From NCBI RefSeq assembly GCF_946480385.1, contig NZ_CAMLJP010000091.1:1-26258 (forward strand): a stretch of DNA of 26,258 bases, read 5' to 3'. This stretch comes from an uncultured Azospirillum sp. GTDB taxonomy: Bacteria; Pseudomonadota; Alphaproteobacteria; Azospirillales; Azospirillaceae. Each line of letters starts with the position of its first letter. Positions within the stretch are counted from its first letter, which is position 1. Shown here in pieces: positions 1 through 6,881 of the stretch. The notes beneath the pieces are model-generated. The model was not told the origin of the DNA, made no database searches, and worked only from the letters and a program-made list of their open reading frames with translations. A program made the position numbers and the translations under genes.

Positions 1-383
1 TCGAAATAGCCGCCCTTCCAGCCCCAATAGGTCCAGGTGCCGGCCAGGCGGTCGAACACCTGCTTGGCCGAATGCTCGCCGACGAAACGCTTTTCCTTCG
101 GCAGCGCGGCCAGCTTTTCCTGGTCGGCTTCCTTGCGCCACAGCCAGGACGGGACGGTGTTCTCTTCCACGGCGCGCAGGGCAGCGGGGACGCCGGCCTT
201 GCGGAAATACTTCTGCGCCAGGATGTCGCTGGCGACCTGGGAGAAGTTGTCCGGCACCTCGATGCCGGTCTGCTGGAAGACGATCGTTCCATCCGGGTTG
301 CGGATCTCGCTGGTCGCCTGGCGGAAACCGAGGCTGGCGTAGGCGTCCTGACCTTCGTGCGTGAAACGACGCTCGATCCGCAT
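1..383 (-). CDS. nrdJ: Vitamin B12-dependent ribonucleotide reductase, N-terminal part (cut by window edge)
   Basis: The reading frame starts at an ATG read leftwards from 383 and stays open for 127 codons to the window edge, so only the N-terminus is present. The peptide begins MRIERRFTHEG and contains TSEIRNPDGTIVF, SQVASDILAQKYFRKAG, TVPSWLWR and KQVFDRLAGTWTYWGWKGG, all characteristic of the start of class II (adenosylcobalamin-dependent) ribonucleotide reductases. These enzymes reduce ribonucleotides to deoxyribonucleotides in the cytoplasm with or without oxygen. The catalytic cysteines and the radical-site barrel lie outside the window. The ribosome binding site is weak (GGGGA about 10 nt upstream). 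The gene is divergent from the PRC-barrel gene, with a long spacer that holds possible NrdR boxes. I am confident of the family from the N-terminal signature; its full length cannot be judged. Confidence 0.93.
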   Translation of the reverse strand, partial: MRIERRFTHEGQDAYASLGFRQATSEIRNPDGTIVFQQTGIEVPDNFSQVASDILAQKYFRKAGVPAALRAVEENTVPSWLWRKEADQEKLAALPKEKRFVGEHSAKQVFDRLAGTWTYWGWKGGYF

Positions 384-640
384 GATGACACTGTCCCCTG
401 CTTGGAGCGCGCCGCGGCACGCTCGAATGGAAATGTGGTGCGACCCGTCCCGATCAAAGCGGCCAGCGGTCTCTGCCGCCGTCCGGCCCGGCAACGCAGA
501 TGGCGCCGTACAAACAGGGGCCTCTTGCCCAACTGTCCGCCGTCGCCGCTGTGCTGCCGGGACCGGGGCCGCCGCTTGAGGCCGGCCGGGTCACGTGGGC
601 CGCATCCTAGCCAGCGCGACGGGACCAAGCAAGCCCCACT

Positions 641-694
641 CTGCTAGATATTGTGGTTGACATGACCGAACCCCTCAAAACCTTGATCTTGTGG
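641..694 (-). promoter_or_regulatory. Possible pair of NrdR boxes upstream of nrdJ
   Basis: Read on the minus strand, 656-641 is CCACAATATCTAGCAG, matching the NrdR consensus (ACACwATATmTwGTGT) at 12 of 16 positions, including an unbroken CACAATATCTAG core. A second, weaker copy, CCACAAGATCAAGGTT, lies at 694-679 (11 of 16). NrdR represses ribonucleotide reductase genes and normally binds two boxes spaced by whole helical turns. Here the spacing is 38 bp, between the usual three-turn and four-turn spacings, and the boxes are about 260 bp from the nrdJ start. The call therefore rests mainly on the first box. Confidence 0.4.
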
Positions 695-927
695 TGTTCA
701 ACCCGTTACCTGGGATCCTGTTCCCGCCCGCCAAGAAAATTTTTTAAGGAGGCGGCGGCTGGGCCGCATCGTGGCCGGAAGGCACCAACTGTGGGCACTC
801 ACATGGCCGCCGGTGCTGAACATGACCGCGGCACCCCCGATTAGAGCGCAAAACGCGCCCGACCGCCAGAGCTTCCTTGCGGTGAAAATCAACATGTTGT
901 TGCTAATATGCCGTTGCACCCACCACC

Positions 928-1012
928 GATTCGCCATGGTGCGACTCGGACCAAGATGGCGGAAGCCAAGGGGCGACTCGAAAAGGCCTGCATTCCCCGC
1001 CCCCGAGTCGCC
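928..1012. repeat. Cluster of four inverted half-sites (GGCGACTCG / CGAGTCGCC)
   Basis: Four copies of a 9-bp element occur in 85 bp: CGATTCGCC at 928-936, TGCGACTCG at 941-949, GGCGACTCG at 972-980 and CGAGTCGCC at 1004-1012. The outer and inner pairs are inverted relative to each other, and the last two are perfect complements. The 8-bp core recurs at 942, 973 and 1004, exactly 31 bp apart, close to three helical turns. This could be an operator array for the PRC-barrel promoter, or a set of alternative RNA stems in its leader. Confidence 0.5.
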
Positions 1013-1142
1013 GCCAACTTGCTCCAGGATCAACACGGAAGAGGGGTGGAGACAGCGCCCCCGCAACTATTTCATGCGTCCCCGGTTGAGGCGCATGGAG
1101 CCAAGGTGGATCCCACGCGATCCTGGGGGAGGAGAGGCGCCT

Positions 1143-1595
1143 ATGCTGAAGATCACCCACAAGATGTGGTTTGCTTTGCCCGCGCTGACACTGCTGGTCG
1201 GCATGGCGACTCCGCCGGCGGCCACTGCCCAGACCGTCATCATCGACGGCTCGACTCCGGCCGTCGGCGCGACGGTGGAGCGCAAGACCGGCCCGAGTGT
1301 CGACCAGCTGATGAACCGCAGCGTCGTCGGCGCCGATGGATCGAAGATCGGCACCGTGACCGACGTGATCCTCGACGACAAAGGCGAGGCCCAATACATC
1401 GTCATCCATTCCGGCGGCATTCTCGGCTTCGGCGGCAAGGACATCGCGGCCGACCTGACCCTGGCCGACCTGCGCACCAGCAGCGAAGCGATCCGCCTGC
1501 GCGAGGTGACCGCCGCCAGCGTCCGCGACATGCCGGAATTCCGCTACGACGACAGCATCACCTCGCTGACCCGCAGCCCGGAGCCGCGTCGGTAA
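1143..1595 (+). CDS. Secreted PRC-barrel domain protein
   Basis: A 150-residue protein whose first 30 residues form a Sec signal peptide (MLKITHKMWF, then a hydrophobic stretch, then ATAQ), so the mature protein should be periplasmic. Residues about 52-125 form one PRC-barrel, with the typical pattern LMNRSVVGADGSKIGTV, an acidic LDDKGE turn, and QYIVIHSGGILGFGGKDIA. PRC-barrels are small beta folds shared by photosynthetic reaction centre subunit H and RimM; the periplasmic versions have no settled role, and some are stress-related. The start was chosen because a strong GGGGGAGGAG ribosome site lies just upstream; longer in-frame starts lack one and would bury the signal peptide. The gene stands alone, faces rpsA, and is separated from it by a bidirectional terminator. 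Confidence 0.85.
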   Translation: MLKITHKMWFALPALTLLVGMATPPAATAQTVIIDGSTPAVGATVERKTGPSVDQLMNRSVVGADGSKIGTVTDVILDDKGEAQYIVIHSGGILGFGGKDIAADLTLADLRTSSEAIRLREVTAASVRDMPEFRYDDSITSLTRSPEPRR

Positions 1596-1613
1596 CTACC
1601 GAACGGAGCAACG

Positions 1614-1649
1614 AAAAAGGCCGCGCCCCAACAGGGACGCGGCCTTTTT
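1614..1649. terminator. Bidirectional intrinsic terminator between the PRC-barrel gene and rpsA
   Basis: AAAAAGGCCGCG at 1614-1625 and CGCGGCCTTTTT at 1638-1649 form a perfect 12-bp stem, with further C/G pairs inside the loop. Runs of T follow the stem on both strands, so it can end the PRC-barrel transcript (plus) and the rpsA transcript (minus). Confidence 0.9.
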
Positions 1650-1718
1650 CTTACCCTTCCGGGAGATCGCTAGCCCCCCCTCACCGACGTTGCCGCCGGA
1701 GAGGATGGCCTCAGACGA

Positions 1719-3425
1719 TCACTCGTCGTTCTGCTGCTTGCGCTTCAGAGCGGCGCCCAAGATGTCGCCCAGCGAGGCGCCCGAGTCGGACGAACCGAAC
1801 TCGGCCATCGCCTGCTTCTCTTCCTCCATCTCGCGGGCCTTGATGGACAGCGAGATGCGGCGGGAAGCGCGGTCGATCTGGGTGACCTTGGCATCGACCT
1901 TCTCGCCGACGGCGAAACGGTCCGGGCGCTGTTCCGAACGGTCGCGGGACAGGTCCGACTTGCGGATGAAGCCGGTGTAGCCCTCGCCGACGGTCACTTC
2001 GATGCCGCCGTCCGTCACCTGCGTCACGGTGCAGGTCACGACCTCGTTCTTCTTCAGGCCGGCGGTGGCCGACTCGAACGGGTCGCTGGCCAGCTGCTTG
2101 ATGCCGAGGCTGATGCGCTCCTTCTCGACGTCGACGTCGAGAACCTTGACCTTGACGCGGTCGCCCTTCTTGTACTCGGCGATCGCCTCTTCACCCGACT
2201 TGTTCCAGTCGAGATCGGACATGTGGACCATGCCGTCGATGTCGCCCGGGAGGCCGACGAACAGACCGAACTCGGTGATGTTCTTGACTTCGCCTTCCAG
2301 CTCGGTGCCAGGACCGAACTTGTCGGTGAAGGTCTCCCACGGGTTGTCCAGGCACTGCTTCAGGCCGAGGCTGATGCGGCGCTTCTGCGGATCGACGTCC
2401 AGGACCATGACCTCGACTTCCTGCGAAGTCGACACGATCTTGCCCGGATGGACGTTCTTCTTGGTCCAGGACATTTCCGACACGTGGACCAAGCCCTCGA
2501 TCCCCGGCTCCAGCTCCACGAAGGCGCCGTAGTCGGTGATGTTGGTGACGCGGCCCTTGAACTTCGCGCCGACCGGATACTTGGCCTCGACGCCTTCCCA
2601 CGGGTCGGCTTCGAGCTGCTTCATGCCCAGGCTGATGCGCTGGGTTTCCGGGTTGAAGCGGATGACCTGGACCGTGACGGTCTGGCCGATCTGCAGGGCT
2701 TCCGACGGATGGTTGATGCGGCGCCACGCGATGTCGGTGACGTGCAGCAGGCCATCGACGCCGCCCAGGTCGACGAACGCACCGTAGTCGGTGATGTTCT
2801 TGACGACGCCCTGGAGGATCTGGCCTTCCTTGAGGTTGGCCACCAGCTCCGAACGGGCCTCGGCGCGGCTCTCTTCGAGCACGGCGCGACGCGACACGAC
2901 GATGTTGCCGCGCGAGCGGTCCATCTTCAGGATCTGGAACGGCTGCGGGGTGCCCAGCAGCGGGGAGATGTCGCGGACCGGACGGATGTCGACCTGCGAA
3001 CCGGGCAGGAAGGCAACGGCGCCCGACAGGTCGACCGTGAAGCCGCCCTTGACGCGGCCGAAGATGACGCCGGTGACGCGGGTCTGGTCGTTGAACGACT
3101 TCTCCAGCAGGGCCCAGGCCTCTTCGCGCTTCGCCTTCTCACGGCTCAGCATCGCTTCGCCGTTCTTGTCTTCCATCCGCTCGAGGTAGACCTCGACGGT
3201 GTCGCCCGCCTTCAGCTCGGGCGGCTGGCCGGCAACGGCGAATTCCTTCAGCGCGACGCGGCCTTCCGACTTCAGACCGACGTCGATGGTGACCATGTCG
3301 TTCTCGACGGCGACGACGCGTCCCTTGACGACCGTACCTTCGAGCGACTCGGCCGCGCCCAGCGACTCTTCGAGCAGAGACGCAAAGCTTTCCTTTTCGA
3401 CCGTGCGGGCCAGTGACTGTGCCAT
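1719..3425 (-). CDS. rpsA: 30S ribosomal protein S1
   Basis: A 568-residue protein with six S1 (OB-fold) repeats at roughly 28-96, 113-180, 200-268, 287-357, 374-444 and 461-530. The last four carry the canonical motifs, such as VVKNITDYGAFVDLGG, GLLHVTDIAW and RISLGMKQL. S1 sits on the 30S subunit, binds mRNA leaders and helps load messages with weak ribosome sites, which matters here because several genes in the window have poor SD sequences. The ATG at 3425 was chosen because TAGGAG lies just upstream and the protein then begins MAQSLARTVEKESFASLLEE, as in other alphaproteobacterial S1 proteins. It lies 190 bp downstream of cmk, the usual order, and ends about 70 bp before a terminator. 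Confidence 0.97.
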   Translation of the reverse strand: MAQSLARTVEKESFASLLEESLGAAESLEGTVVKGRVVAVENDMVTIDVGLKSEGRVALKEFAVAGQPPELKAGDTVEVYLERMEDKNGEAMLSREKAKREEAWALLEKSFNDQTRVTGVIFGRVKGGFTVDLSGAVAFLPGSQVDIRPVRDISPLLGTPQPFQILKMDRSRGNIVVSRRAVLEESRAEARSELVANLKEGQILQGVVKNITDYGAFVDLGGVDGLLHVTDIAWRRINHPSEALQIGQTVTVQVIRFNPETQRISLGMKQLEADPWEGVEAKYPVGAKFKGRVTNITDYGAFVELEPGIEGLVHVSEMSWTKKNVHPGKIVSTSQEVEVMVLDVDPQKRRISLGLKQCLDNPWETFTDKFGPGTELEGEVKNITEFGLFVGLPGDIDGMVHMSDLDWNKSGEEAIAEYKKGDRVKVKVLDVDVEKERISLGIKQLASDPFESATAGLKKNEVVTCTVTQVTDGGIEVTVGEGYTGFIRKSDLSRDRSEQRPDRFAVGEKVDAKVTQIDRASRRISLSIKAREMEEEKQAMAEFGSSDSGASLGDILGAALKRKQQNDE

Positions 3426-3509
3426 TGAAACTCCTAAAGGTGGCGCGAAAGCGGCCCCGTTCCGGTCCCTCCCGCGGCAAAACGGGTGGGACCTCGACCG
3501 AACCGCCGC

Positions 3510-3528
3510 GCCGGGCACCACGCCCGGC
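3510..3528 (-). other. Hairpin in the cmk-rpsA spacer (rpsA leader)
   Basis: GCCGGGC and GCCCGGC form a perfect 7-bp stem with a 5-nt loop, about 85 nt upstream of the rpsA start. In E. coli the structured rpsA leader allows S1 to repress its own translation; whether this hairpin does so is only inference. It has no U-tract and is not an intrinsic terminator. Confidence 0.3.
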
Positions 3529-3615
3529 GACTTGGTTGATGGTTTTCCGTGGAGGGAGTCGGACCCGTTCGCGCCGCCACCGGCGGCCCGTCAACGGAGG
3601 CCGGAAGCGGCGGCG

Positions 3616-4314
3616 TTACGCCGTGGGCTTCAGACCGGTTTTCGAACCGATGTGGGCGACCGCCATCGAGAACACCTGATCGGCATCGAGAGCGGACGTA
3701 TCAAGCACAAAAGCGTCGGCAGCCGGACGGAGCGGGGCCACCGCTCTCTGGCTGTCGCGCGCATCACGAGCCTTCATGTCCTCCAGGACATCGGAGGATA
3801 TAGCCGGAATCCCCCGTCTCTGCAACTCCTTGAGTCGCCGTTCGGCCCGGACCTCCACCGAAGCGGTAATGAACAGTTTGGCCTGGGCATCGGGGCAGAC
3901 CACCGTTCCAATGTCGCGCCCGTCCAGAACCGCCCCCGGCGCGCCGCCCGGCGGGTGGGTGGCGAAGCGCCGCTGGAAGTCGAGCAGCGCCGCCCGCACC
4001 TCCGGCACCGCCGCCACCTTGCTGGCCGCCTGCGCCGCCTCGTCGGTGCGCAGCGCCACCTCCTGCAGGATGGGGTGTTCGGGGTGCAGCTCATAGGCGG
4101 CGCGCGCCGCCGCCGCGTTGTCGGCCGGATCGCCGCCGGCCCGCAGCACCGACACGCCGACCGCACGGTACAGCACGCCGGTGTCGAGATGGGCGAAGCC
4201 GAAGGCATCGGCGATGCGCTGCGACAGGGTGCCCTTGCCGCTGGCGGCCGGGCCGTCGATGGCGACGACAACCGCCCTGGCCGGGACCTCCTGATTGGAA
4301 AGCGGCTGCGTCAT
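3616..4314 (-). CDS. cmk: Cytidylate kinase
   Basis: A 232-residue P-loop kinase that phosphorylates CMP and dCMP to the diphosphates in pyrimidine nucleotide salvage and mRNA-turnover recycling. The P-loop GPAASGKGT is at residues 21-29, followed by [11 protein letters not shown] (nucleoside-binding region), [10 protein letters not shown] and the arginine-rich lid segment [13 protein letters not shown], all diagnostic of Cmk. The ATG at 4314 lies 4 nt after the aroA stop, and a GGAGG inside the aroA 3' end is well placed as its ribosome site, so translation is probably coupled. A TTG 18 bases further upstream is also open but would overlap aroA and has no better site. The aroA-cmk-rpsA order is widely conserved in alphaproteobacteria. 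Confidence 0.96.
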   Translation of the reverse strand: MTQPLSNQEVPARAVVVAIDGPAASGKGTLSQRIADAFGFAHLDTGVLYRAVGVSVLRAGGDPADNAAAARAAYELHPEHPILQEVALRTDEAAQAASKVAAVPEVRAALLDFQRRFATHPPGGAPGAVLDGRDIGTVVCPDAQAKLFITASVEVRAERRLKELQRRGIPAISSDVLEDMKARDARDSQRAVAPLRPAADAFVLDTSALDADQVFSMAVAHIGSKTGLKPTA

Positions 4315-4318
4315 CGCC

Positions 4319-5668
4319 TCACGCCTCCGCAATCTTCGCGCCGAGCCCGTTCATCAGGCCTACGAAGCCGGGGAAGCTGGTGTCGATGAAGGCGCCGTCG
4401 TCGACCGACACCGGCTCGTCCGTCGCCATGCCCAGCACCAGGAAGCTCATGGCGATGCGGTGGTCCATGGCGGTGGCGACGGTGGCACCGCCCTTCGGTC
4501 CCTTCCCTGTTCCGTGCACCGTCAGGCTGTCGTCGGCGCCGACCTCCACCGACACGCCGCAGCGGGTCAGGCCTTCCGCCACCATGGCGAGACGGTCGCT
4601 CTCCTTCACCCGCAGTTCCTTCAGGCCCAGCATCACCGTGGTGCCCTCGGCACAGGCGGCGGCGGCGGCCAGGACCGGGTATTCGTCGATCATGCTCGGC
4701 GCGCGATCGGCCGGCACCACCACACCCTTCAGGGCGCTGTGCTTCACCCGCAGGTCGGCCACCGGCTCGCCCGCCTGATCGCGGCGGTTCTCGAAGGCGA
4801 TGTCGGCCCCCATCTCCACCAGCGTGTCATAGAGGCCGGTGCGGCGCGGGTTCATGCCAACGTCGTTCAGCAGCAGTTCCGAGCCCGGCCGCAGCAGGGC
4901 GGCGACCGCCGGAAAGGCGGCGCTGCTGGGATCGGCCGGCACATGGATGGTCCGGCCGGTCAGTTCCGGCTGGCCGATGACGGTGACGGCCAGCGCGCCG
5001 TCCTCCAACCGCTCGGTGGTCACGGTGGCGCCGAAATGGCGCAGCATCAGTTCGGTGTGGTCGCGCGTCGGCTCCGCCTCGATCACCGTGGTGGCGCCGG
5101 CGGTGTTGAGGCCGGCCAGCAGGATCGCCGACTTGACCTGGGCGGAGGCCACCGGCAGGCGATAGGTGATCGGAACCAGATCGCCGCTGCCGACCACGGT
5201 CAGCGGCAGCCGCCCGCCGGAGCGGCCGACGAAGCGGGCGCCCATCTCCTCCAGCGGCTTGGTGACGCGGGCCATCGGCCGCTTGTTCAGCGAGGCGTCG
5301 CCGGTGAAGACGCAGGTGATCGGATGGCCGGCGACCAGACCCATCAGCAGGCGGGCGGCGGTGCCGCTGTTGCCCATGTCCAGAACCTGCGCCGGTTCCT
5401 GCAACGCCCCCAGCCCGACGCCGCGCACGCGCCAGACGCCCGCCCCCTGGCCGTTGTCTTCCCGCACCGCCTCGGCCCCCAGCAGGCGCATCGCCGCAGC
5501 GGTGTGCAGGACGTCCTCCCCCTCCAGCAGGCCGTGGATCACCGTCTCGCCCACCGCGATGGCGCCCAGCATCAACGACCGGTGCGAGATCGACTTGTCG
5601 CCGGGCACGCGGATGCTGCCCCGGATCGCGCCGGTGGTGGTGGAGCGCAGCGGCCTTGCATGCGTCAT
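4319..5668 (-). CDS. aroA: 3-phosphoshikimate 1-carboxyvinyltransferase (EPSP synthase, class II type)
   Basis: A 449-residue enzyme that transfers the enolpyruvyl group of PEP to shikimate-3-phosphate, the sixth step of the shikimate pathway. The S3P-binding GDKSISHRS is at residues 23-31. Also present are [44 protein letters not shown] and [12 protein letters not shown], close to the class II enzymes of Agrobacterium and rhizobia. In the PEP-site loop, [10 protein letters not shown], residue 102 is glycine; the glyphosate-tolerant CP4 enzyme has alanine at the matching place. The ATG at 5668 has AAGGA upstream. It is the first gene of the aroA-cmk-rpsA run, and a minus-strand terminator ends about 150 bp upstream of it. 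Confidence 0.97.
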   Translation of the reverse strand: MTHARPLRSTTTGAIRGSIRVPGDKSISHRSLMLGAIAVGETVIHGLLEGEDVLHTAAAMRLLGAEAVREDNGQGAGVWRVRGVGLGALQEPAQVLDMGNSGTAARLLMGLVAGHPITCVFTGDASLNKRPMARVTKPLEEMGARFVGRSGGRLPLTVVGSGDLVPITYRLPVASAQVKSAILLAGLNTAGATTVIEAEPTRDHTELMLRHFGATVTTERLEDGALAVTVIGQPELTGRTIHVPADPSSAAFPAVAALLRPGSELLLNDVGMNPRRTGLYDTLVEMGADIAFENRRDQAGEPVADLRVKHSALKGVVVPADRAPSMIDEYPVLAAAAACAEGTTVMLGLKELRVKESDRLAMVAEGLTRCGVSVEVGADDSLTVHGTGKGPKGGATVATAMDHRIAMSFLVLGMATDEPVSVDDGAFIDTSFPGFVGLMNGLGAKIAEA

Positions 5669-5687
5669 GGAACGGGTCCTTCGGATC

Positions 5688-5717
5688 GGAACGGGAAGCG
5701 GATATGGCCGCCGTTCC
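5688..5717. repeat. Inverted repeat just upstream of aroA
   Basis: GGAACGG at 5688-5694 and CCGTTCC at 5711-5717 form a 7-bp perfect inverted repeat beginning 20 bp upstream of the aroA start. It could be an operator or a leader hairpin. The spacing between GGAAC and CGTT is 19 bp, too long for an EcfG promoter. Confidence 0.3.
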
Positions 5718-5820
5718 TATCACAGCCCCCGCCCCGATGCGAGAGGGCCGGGGTGCTCTCCCTACTCCTCCCTTGGGTCCTCCGCTGGGCGGACCTCACA
5801 AATACGGCCGGGCACCAATG

Positions 5821-5844
5821 AAAAGAGGCCGCCCGAAGGCGGCC
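5821..5844 (-). terminator. Intrinsic terminator of the candidate small RNA upstream of aroA
   Basis: On the minus strand GGCCGCC-TTCG-GGCGGCC (5844-5827) forms a perfect 7-bp stem with a UUCG tetraloop, followed by TCTTTT. The T-tract exists only on the minus strand, which fixes the direction. Confidence 0.85.
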
Positions 5845-5908
5845 CCGAGTTCAAGGAGGATCAAGGAGGAAACCAAATGGAGGAGTTGCACACTGTGCAG
5901 GTCCGTTC
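5821..5908 (-). ncRNA. Candidate small RNA with three anti-Shine-Dalgarno motifs
   Basis: Read on the minus strand, this stretch has a small 5' hairpin (TGCAC/GTGCA, 5899-5887). Three CCUCC motifs follow, complementary to Shine-Dalgarno sequences, at plus positions 5879-5883, 5865-5869 and 5855-5859, all in otherwise unpaired sequence. It ends in a strong intrinsic terminator. Length is about 88 nt if transcription starts near 5908. The layout resembles the alphaproteobacterial anti-SD small RNAs (alpha-r14/NfeR1 of Sinorhizobium, CcsR of Rhodobacter), but I cannot assign the family from sequence alone. Alternatively it is a terminated leader of aroA, which starts 152 nt downstream on the same strand. 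A sister element lies at 9290-9390. Confidence 0.65.
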
Positions 5909-5914
5909 TAGCGA

Positions 5915-5941
5915 GTTATGGTTAACGGCCTGTAAAGGCAA
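5915..5941 (-). promoter_or_regulatory. Candidate promoter of the small RNA upstream of aroA
   Basis: On the minus strand TTGCCT (5941-5936) and CATAAC (5920-5915) lie 15 bp apart. The -35 is a common alphaproteobacterial form, the -10 matches at four of six positions, and the spacer is short. It would place the RNA start near 5908. Weak by itself, supported by the terminated unit downstream. Confidence 0.35.
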
Positions 5942-6015
5942 CCCCTGTCCGAGCGGGATACCTCTTTCCCGCCGCCGCCGCGGCACGGCGATCACCCGGC
6001 CGCTTCATCTTTTTT

Positions 6016-6044
6016 TTGACAAGCGTCTCAGGGCATGGCAAAGG
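6016..6044 (+). promoter_or_regulatory. Candidate promoter of the FYDLN zinc-ribbon gene
   Basis: A perfect -35 hexamer TTGACA (6016-6021) follows a run of eight Ts. The -10 at 17-bp spacing, CAAAGG (6039-6044), is poor, so only the -35 supports the call. It lies about 45 bp before the GTG start. Confidence 0.4.
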
Positions 6045-6088
6045 GCGCCTCTTGAGAACCCCCTGATTTTTGTGACGGAGGACGTGGC

Positions 6089-6478
6089 GTGGCCAAACCC
6101 GAATGGGGCGTCAAGCGCATCTGCCCGAGCTGTGGCGCTCGTTACTATGACATGCGCAAGGACCCGCCGGTCTGCCCGAGCTGTGGCGCGCAGTTCGATC
6201 CCGAGGCTCTGCTGAAGTCCCGCAAGGCCCGTCCGGCCCCCACCGACGACACCAAGAAGGTGGTGGCCGTGCCGGAGGACGAGGAAGAGGTCGAGACCGA
6301 GACCGAGACCGCGGAACTGGAGGACGTCGAGGACGACATGTCCGTCGACGACATCGAGGAAGCCGACGATACCACCGAAGATGAGGACGATGTCCTGATC
6401 GAGGACACGTCCGAACTGGGCGAGGACGACATGGATGAGGTCGTCGATGTCGAAGGCGAGGACGAGGAGGAGCGCTGA
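6089..6478 (+). CDS. TIGR02300/FYDLN-type zinc-ribbon protein with acidic tail
   Basis: A 129-residue protein of the small FYDLN-acid family found across alphaproteobacteria. The N-terminus (residues 6-33) is a zinc ribbon with two CPSC knuckles, C12/C15 and C29/C32, surrounding the family signature ARYYDMRKDPPVCP. Residues about 58-129 are almost wholly Asp, Glu, Val and Thr, a highly acidic, probably disordered tail that includes an ETETET run coded by a GAGACC hexamer repeat (6293-6310). The function is unknown; the acidic tail and zinc ribbon would suit a protein-interaction or nucleic-acid-mimic role, which is inference. The start is GTG with GGAGGA just upstream. Its place near aroA and before tRNA-Ala is the usual alphaproteobacterial context. 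Confidence 0.9.
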   Translation: MAKPEWGVKRICPSCGARYYDMRKDPPVCPSCGAQFDPEALLKSRKARPAPTDDTKKVVAVPEDEEEVETETETAELEDVEDDMSVDDIEEADDTTEDEDDVLIEDTSELGEDDMDEVVDVEGEDEEER

Positions 6479-6566
6479 ACGGCGCCCTTCCCGCTGACTG
6501 CTTTCCGGTAAGAGCGGGAGGTCCGGCGGGGTGGTGAAAAAAAGCGTGAAAGGACGAATTTTCCGC

Positions 6567-6594
6567 TTGCATCACTCCGCCGCCTGACTATTAT
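6567..6594 (+). promoter_or_regulatory. Promoter of tRNA-Ala
   Basis: TTGCAT (6567-6572) and TATTAT (6589-6594) are 16 bp apart and match the sigma-70 consensus well. The start site would fall near 6601, after a GC-rich discriminator typical of stable RNA promoters, and the tRNA begins about 40 bp later. Confidence 0.7.
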
Positions 6595-6641
6595 CCCGCT
6601 CCACCAAGGCCGGACGGAAACGACCGGCCCCCAGAGTTGAA

Positions 6642-6717
<76 letters not shown>

Positions 6718-6723
6718 AATAAA

Positions 6724-6764
6724 CCAAGGGCTCGGCGAGCAATCGCCGGGCCCTTGGTGCTTTT
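6724..6764 (+). terminator. Intrinsic terminator of tRNA-Ala
   Basis: CCAAGGGCTCGGCGA (6724-6738) pairs with TCGCCGGGCCCTTGG (6743-6757), apart from one small mismatch, across a GCAA loop. It is followed by TGCTTTT. Confidence 0.88.
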
Positions 6765-6881
6765 GCGGCATCCTTGCGGCTGAACCGCCGGCTTTGCCCA
6801 TACTTGCCGGTTCAGTCAAACCGCATGCGGATGCCGCCGCGCAGGCGAACGGCGCAACGGCATCCGCATGGTTTCGGTCGG

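Larger units (their letters stand above)
384..1142. other. Gene-free spacer between divergent nrdJ and the PRC-barrel gene
   Basis: Open frames exist on both strands here (for example minus 1066-698 and plus 653-844), but none has a convincing ribosome binding site, a recognisable family or a sensible composition. The spacer holds the possible NrdR boxes (641-694), an A/T-rich tract near 736-748, a 10-bp palindrome CAACATGTTG at 890-899, a cluster of inverted half-sites (928-1012), and a short CATGCG/CGCATG hairpin (1073-1078 with 1092-1097). I found no cobalamin-riboswitch B12 box on either strand. Confidence 0.6.

Noticed and set aside
384..640. Cobalamin riboswitch ahead of B12-dependent nrdJ
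   Set aside because: I looked on the minus strand for the B12 box and the conserved core of the riboswitch and found neither.
698..1066. Minus-strand 122-codon open frame in the nrdJ spacer
   Set aside because: No ribosome site, no recognisable motif, and it covers the half-site cluster; it appears to be a chance frame in GC-rich DNA.
2223..3416. Long plus-strand frame opposite rpsA (397 codons)
   Set aside because: It is a shadow of the rpsA codon pattern, and rpsA is unmistakable on the other strand. Similar long frames opposite or beside aroA, otsA, the histidine kinase and napA were dismissed for the same reason.
5688..5717. EcfG promoter before aroA (GGAAC and CGTT)
   Set aside because: The spacing is 19 bp rather than 16-17, and both elements belong to a symmetrical inverted repeat.
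5877..6215. Plus-strand open frame starting MEELHTVQV behind two GGAGGA sequences
   Set aside because: The apparent double ribosome site is the complement of the CCUCC motifs of the minus-strand RNA. The frame runs 127 bases into the FYDLN gene out of frame, with no family likeness.
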